From: Psychromicrobium lacuslunae
Lineage (GTDB): Bacteria; Actinomycetota; Actinomycetes; Actinomycetales; Micrococcaceae
Direction: 5' to 3'
Length of the DNA stretch: 64,000 bases
Assembly: GCF_000950575.1 (NCBI RefSeq)
Contig: NZ_CP011005.1
Span: forward strand, 496,001 to 560,000
The notes under the pieces: generated by a model
The model's database searches: none
What the model was told of the DNA's origin: nothing
What the model saw: only the letters and a program-made list of their open reading frames with translations
Made by a program: the position numbers and the translations under genes
Shown here: piece after piece, positions 60,176-64,000 of the stretch
Numbering within the stretch: the first letter of the stretch is position 1
Layout: each line of letters begins with the position of its first letter

Positions 60176-61285
60176 TTAGCAGCCGCAGCTGCCGCGCGGC
60201 ATCAACGAGACACCGAGGGTGATCGTGAGTTTGGGGGCGGGCTCGGCCATCAGTAGGTGGGCGGCGACGCGGCCCATTAGCTCGAACTGCTGACGAACCG
60301 TGGTGAGCTGTGGATGACACAGCTGGGCGGCGAGCACGTCGTCGAAGCCGGTCACCAGTACATCCTCCGGTACCCGGATCCCGGCAGCTTGCAAGGTCTC
60401 CAGAGCCACCAGTGCTGACTGGTCGCTGCCGCACACCAGAACATCCGGAAGGTTCCGTTCCCGCGCAGCCCGCTCTACCCCCGGCAGAGTCGGGTCAGCG
60501 TCAAAGCTGTGTTGGTCGATGATCCGTCGGCTCAGCGCGGGTTTCGCGGACACCGCTTCCTCAAAGGCGCTGAATCGCTCGCTGAAGTCGAACTGTCCTG
60601 ACGTCTCCCCAACCCAGCCGAGCGAGCGTACTCCGTGCACCGTGGCCAGGTGTTCCACGATGCTGCGCATGCCGCCGCGATTATCGGAATTGACCTGTGC
60701 GGTGCGAGGGTCCGGCGCGCTGCTGAAGAGCACCACCGGGTTGCTGCCGAGCACATCGAGCAGCTGATCCGCCGGTGTGGGACCGGGAAAGATTGCTAAA
60801 CCGTCGACGCGGCCCGCTGTGCTGGCCACTTCGGACTGCTCGGTGCCGCCCTGACTGAGCACCACCGGGCGGCCATGATCCCGGCATTCAATCACGAAGC
60901 CGCGCTGGATTTCGTCGACGTAGAGCGGGAACACCTTAGGATCATGGTCCACCGTATTCGCTTCGGGAAACCATTCCGGTGCGGCCCCAGCCGCCGCCGA
61001 CTCCACCAGGGCGGTGAGCAATTCTTCGCCGCTCTCGCCGGAGGCCGCGCCGCGCTGCGGTAGCAGCAGGTGGAAGAGGTGCAGCCCGAGCGCGCCCGTT
61101 GAACCACCCGCGAGCGAGCGGGCGGAGCCGCTCGGCACATAGCCAAGCTCTCTAGCTGCGGTGAGTACGAGTTCACGGGTCTCGGCCCGGATTCGATTCG
61201 GCTTGCGGAAGGAGTGTGACACGGTGGCGATGGAGACGCCGGCGCGCTCTGCCACGTCGTACACCGTGGGACGCTTGCCGACCAT
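60176..61285 (-). CDS. LacI-family transcriptional repressor
   Basis: A 369-aa regulator. The HTH is TVYDVAERAGVSIATVSHSFRKPNRI in outline (residues about 7-32), the hinge helix region (GYVPSGSARSLAGGSTG) follows, and the C-terminal periplasmic-binding-like domain (about 65-350) binds the inducer sugar. It sits just upstream of, and on the same strand as, the transporter genes, with two operators between. The C-terminus ends in an odd GSCGC. The inducer is probably the transported glucoside or a product of it. Confidence 0.92.
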   Translation of the reverse strand: MVGKRPTVYDVAERAGVSIATVSHSFRKPNRIRAETRELVLTAARELGYVPSGSARSLAGGSTGALGLHLFHLLLPQRGAASGESGEELLTALVESAAAGAAPEWFPEANTVDHDPKVFPLYVDEIQRGFVIECRDHGRPVVLSQGGTEQSEVASTAGRVDGLAIFPGPTPADQLLDVLGSNPVVLFSSAPDPRTAQVNSDNRGGMRSIVEHLATVHGVRSLGWVGETSGQFDFSERFSAFEEAVSAKPALSRRIIDQHSFDADPTLPGVERAARERNLPDVLVCGSDQSALVALETLQAAGIRVPEDVLVTGFDDVLAAQLCHPQLTTVRQQFELMGRVAAHLLMAEPAPKLTITLGVSLMPRGSCGC

Positions 61286-61604
61286 CGCTCGCCCTCTCTT
61301 TAGACCTCAACTTAGAGGCCACGTTAGCTCGGGCCACAGTATCTGCAGTCTACTCCGGGGGAGTCCTCGCGGCGGCCAAAGCTCACCGTGAGCCCCCACC
61401 TCGATGTCTAGGTCTGCCGTAACACTGCGACATTCAAATCGAGGCGCTAAAGCACATTTCACATAGGCTGAAGCAGCTATTCCAACTGTTATCTCAGTTC
61501 GTTCACAGCGGACTGCTCACAGTTTCAGTGATAATCCCAGCTGATCAAGGTGCCCGCTCGGAAACCCCGTGCGGGCGCGATTCAGCGATCCCAGAAGGGT
61601 CGAG
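61286..61604. other. Intergenic region between lacI and the peptide-transporter operon
   Basis: 319 nt of divergent promoter region. I see no gene, no tRNA, no strong hairpin and no LacI-like palindrome; a weak potential stem CCCGC...GCGGG near 61552-61576 is not convincing. Confidence 0.6.
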
Positions 61605-63326
61605 ATGAAATCCATCAAGAGCACAGCTTCGGTCACCGCGGCACTACTCGCTGGCGTCCTGCTACTCAGCGGCTGTGGCGCCGACACCGAGCCCGCTGAG
61701 ACCGGCGGCGAGAGCGCTGATCTGAGTAAACTCAAGGACGATTTTTACCCGGCTACCGACCCGAGTAAAAGCCCCGCCGCCGCCAATTCGCGGCCAGATT
61801 CCTTCGTCACTACGATCAGCAAGCCCGGTGGTGTCTTCCTACCCGGTTTTTACGATAATGGCTGGGACGGCAACGCCGTGCAGCCCATCTTCGCCTCCCT
61901 GGTGGTAGCCGATCACTCCGGCAAACCGACTCCGGACCTGGCGGAGAAATGGGAGATTTCCAGCGATAACCTGAGCTACACCTTTCACCTGCGGGACGGC
62001 CTGAGCTTCAGCGACGGATCGGCGCTGACCGCCGATGATGTCGCCTTCACCCTGACCCTGCTGAACGACTCCAGCTACGCGGGCGGAGTCGACTTCAGCA
62101 AGATCGTCATAGACGGCACCGATGAATACCGCAAGGGCACCGCGAGCAGCCTCAAAGGCATCCAGGTGATTGACCCCAAGACTATTAAGATCACCACCAA
62201 GAAGCCCAATCCACTGGCCCTGACCACGCTGGGCGGTCCGGTGATCTCGAAGGCTTATTACGGTAAGGGTTATTCGAAGGGGCACCTGGATTACCTCAAG
62301 GAGCTCTATGGCAAACCGCTCGGTGCTGGCCCTTATGGGCTGGAGAAATATGTCGAAGGCCAGGAGATCCGCTACACCGCGAATGAGCATTACTACGCGG
62401 GAAAGCCAGCCATCAAGACGTTGATCTTTAAGGTGCTAGGCAGCGATACGGCCCTGCAGAACTTCCAGAACGGTGATATCGACCAGGGCGGTTTCGGCAG
62501 TGATCCGGCCACCTTGGACAAACTGAAGGGACTCGGGTTCGCCAATGTCCGTTCTCGGGTGATTTCCGACTTTGGCGCTATCTGGGTCAATAACGAAAAA
62601 CCTGCGCTTGCCGATACTAAGGTGCGTCAAGCGCTCTACTACGGCCTGGATCGGCAGCAGATCGTTGACGCCAAATTCAAGGGACTCGGTCAGGTGGCGG
62701 ACGTGCTCGCCGCACCGCCGCTGTGGTCCTACACCACCACCGGTGTCACACACTATGGATACGATCCGCAGAAGGCCGGCGAATTGCTCGATCAAGCCGG
62801 CTGGAAAGCGGGTGCCAATGGCATCAGGGAGAAGGATGGCAAGAAGCTCAGCCTGTCTTACATCACCACCAAGCAGGACGATCCGGTGATCCCGATCGCC
62901 AAGCAGAGCTACCAGAGCGTTGGTATTGACTTTGTCCCGGAGGTACTCGATTCGAATACCGCCTTCGAACGCTTGAACAAGGGCGACTACGATCTCGCAG
63001 GCTTCCGCAGCAATGGACTGGGCGACCCCGACGATGCTGTCTCGGAGTTCGGCAGTGATGACCCCTCGGTTAACCTCAGCCACTACAAGAATCCCGAGGT
63101 GAAAGCGCTGATTGCGAAGGGAACGTCTACCTTCGATCAAGCCGAACGGCAGAAGGTCTACACCGAGCTGTATCAGAAGCTCAGCCAGGACCCGCCGATC
63201 ATCCTGCTGGACTACCGAAAGTCACTTTCGGCCTGGAACGCGCGGATTGAAAACGGAGAGTTGTACTCCACCGGAGATTCCGATGCGGCGCTATCACTCG
63301 CCAAGCTGAAGATCGCGGCTAAGTAA
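61605..63326 (+). CDS. Peptide/oligopeptide-binding lipoprotein (SBP family 5)
   Basis: A 573-aa solute-binding protein of the DppA/OppA type. The signal peptide ends in lipobox LSGC (about residue 23). The family hallmark segment is PDLAEKWEISSDNLSYTFHLRDGLSFSDGSALTADDVAFTL in outline (residues about 115-155). ATG 61605 has AGAAGGGT upstream; the frame is open from 61569. The following gene is a matching permease, so this is the first gene of an Opp/Dpp-like operon. The substrate may be a peptide, an oligosaccharide or a siderophore and cannot be read from the sequence. Confidence 0.92.
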   Translation: MKSIKSTASVTAALLAGVLLLSGCGADTEPAETGGESADLSKLKDDFYPATDPSKSPAAANSRPDSFVTTISKPGGVFLPGFYDNGWDGNAVQPIFASLVVADHSGKPTPDLAEKWEISSDNLSYTFHLRDGLSFSDGSALTADDVAFTLTLLNDSSYAGGVDFSKIVIDGTDEYRKGTASSLKGIQVIDPKTIKITTKKPNPLALTTLGGPVISKAYYGKGYSKGHLDYLKELYGKPLGAGPYGLEKYVEGQEIRYTANEHYYAGKPAIKTLIFKVLGSDTALQNFQNGDIDQGGFGSDPATLDKLKGLGFANVRSRVISDFGAIWVNNEKPALADTKVRQALYYGLDRQQIVDAKFKGLGQVADVLAAPPLWSYTTTGVTHYGYDPQKAGELLDQAGWKAGANGIREKDGKKLSLSYITTKQDDPVIPIAKQSYQSVGIDFVPEVLDSNTAFERLNKGDYDLAGFRSNGLGDPDDAVSEFGSDDPSVNLSHYKNPEVKALIAKGTSTFDQAERQKVYTELYQKLSQDPPIILLDYRKSLSAWNARIENGELYSTGDSDAALSLAKLKIAAK

Positions 63327-63343
63327 CTTCGGCTGAGCGGTCT

Positions 63344-63381
63344 GCCGCCGAGACACACGCAGTTTACGGTGTCTCGGCGGC
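63344..63381 (+). terminator. Hairpin between binding protein and permease genes
   Basis: A perfect 13-bp stem (63344-63356 with 63369-63381) with a 12-nt loop and no T-run, between the first and second genes of the operon. Such hairpins often act as partial terminators or 3' stabilisers that keep binding protein levels above permease levels. Confidence 0.75.
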
Positions 63382-63401
63382 CGCTCCGGCCTGGAAATCC
63401 T

Positions 63402-64000
63402 ATGACTCGTTTTCTGCTCAAGCGCTTCGCCCTCATGGCACTCCTGCTGTTCGGTGTCTCGGTGCTGATCTTCTTGTTGTTCGCGTTGATGCCCGGTGAC
63501 TATTTCAGTTCCAATCGGCAGCTCACCCCGCAGCGAAAGGCTGAGCTGCGCGCTCTCAACGGGCTGGACCAGCCACTCTGGCTGAGATACCTTGGCTGGC
63601 TCTGGAACATGCTGCGTGGCGAATTCGGCTACTCCTTGGCTTACAGCCGACCGGTCACCGAACTGATCGGCCCGCTATTGTTCAACTCTTTTCTGGTTGC
63701 CGTCGCGGCTTTCATTTTGACCTGGTTGATCTCCATTGTCAGCGGGGTGCTGAGTGCGACGAAGCAGTACTCCTGGTTTGATCGACTGGTCACCATTTGG
63801 CTCTTCGCTTCGCTATCGGTGCCTTCCTTTTTCGTTGGCTTGCTGATGATCAAATTCTTCGCTGTCGATCTGCATTGGCTGCCCACCGGCGGGATGCTCA
63901 ATACCGGCAGCACCTCGACGGGCATCGAACAGGTGATAGAGATCGGCTGGCATATGGTGTTGCCGGTGGCCATTCTGACCTTCCTCGGGGTAGGCTCGCT
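63402..64000 (+). CDS. Peptide ABC transporter permease, DppB type (cut by window end)
   Basis: The frame from ATG 63402 (MTRFLLKRFALMALLLFGVSVL) has no stop before the window end, giving about 199 codons. The N-terminal helix, then GLDQPLWLRYLGWLWNMLRGEFGYSL in outline and the following membrane spans are typical of DppB/OppB permeases. The C-terminal part with the EAA loop lies outside the window. A second permease and ATPases should follow. Confidence 0.9.
   Translation, partial: MTRFLLKRFALMALLLFGVSVLIFLLFALMPGDYFSSNRQLTPQRKAELRALNGLDQPLWLRYLGWLWNMLRGEFGYSLAYSRPVTELIGPLLFNSFLVAVAAFILTWLISIVSGVLSATKQYSWFDRLVTIWLFASLSVPSFFVGLLMIKFFAVDLHWLPTGGMLNTGSTSTGIEQVIEIGWHMVLPVAILTFLGVGS

Noticed and set aside
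1-64000. CRISPR array, IS element or rRNA operon
   Set aside because: No regularly spaced repeats, no transposase frame and no rRNA sequence were found on reading.

Overview
The window looks like a chromosomal segment of a high-GC Gram-positive actinomycete. The Micrococcaceae (Arthrobacter/Renibacterium/Psychromicrobium side) are the best guess. Supporting signs are the parA-scpA-scpB-rluB-tyrA-cmk-plsC-der gene order, DtxR/IdeR-type iron boxes, LGFP-repeat cell-wall proteins, frequent GTG starts and moderate-to-high GC. The genus cannot be fixed from sequence reading alone.

Layout. 1-2.8 kb: a NarL-type two-component system, a small ORF and a Nudix hydrolase. 2.8-6.6 kb: a GH36 alpha-galactosidase and an ECF sigma factor with a membrane partner. 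6.7-11.1 kb: a propionate (2-methylcitrate) operon prpD-prpB-prpC under a GntR/FCD regulator. 11.2-13.4 kb: a PPOX-fold protein, a decayed Fic/Doc toxin-antitoxin pair (frameshifted antitoxin, toxin lacking its motif histidine) and a dimethylargininase.

13.5-33.4 kb is the most interesting part: an iron-regulated hydroxamate siderophore locus. It holds an ABC importer (ATPase, lipoprotein, and two FecCD permeases fused into one 696-aa protein), an MbtH-like protein, a 3.9-kilo-residue NRPS, a Fes/CchJ-like esterase, an ornithine N5-hydroxylase and a hydroxyornithine formyltransferase. Candidate IdeR boxes lie in front of the importer, in front of mbtH-NRPS, and between the divergent esterase and hydroxylase genes. 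The NRPS reads A-T-E / C-A-T-E / C-A-T without a thioesterase, the architecture of coelichelin synthetase. The first and third A-domain codes (DINYWGGIGK and DMENLGLINK) match what I recall for formyl-hydroxyornithine and hydroxyornithine. The second code (DVWVVGLVNK) is not the usual threonine code, and the third C domain has lost the second histidine of HHxxxDG. A coelichelin-like but altered product is the main hypothesis.

33.4-39.7 kb: a CitA/CitB-type two-component system divergent from a DctA dicarboxylate carrier, then two secreted LGFP-repeat cell-wall enzymes with nearly identical C-termini. 40-47.6 kb: the conserved housekeeping operon. 47.6-53.3 kb: a VOC protein, a G1-family acid peptidase, an XRE regulator divergent from a frameshifted SDR gene, and a second SDR divergent from a TetR regulator. 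53.4-54.3 kb: tRNA-Pro(GGG), followed by an AT-rich scar with a tyrosine-integrase relic, a degenerate copy of the tRNA 3' end and an undescribed 46-codon ORF with its own terminator. 54.3-61.3 kb: a LacI-controlled sugar ABC transporter plus GH3 beta-glucosidase operon with tandem palindromic operators. 61.6-64 kb: the start of a peptide-type ABC transporter operon, cut by the window end.
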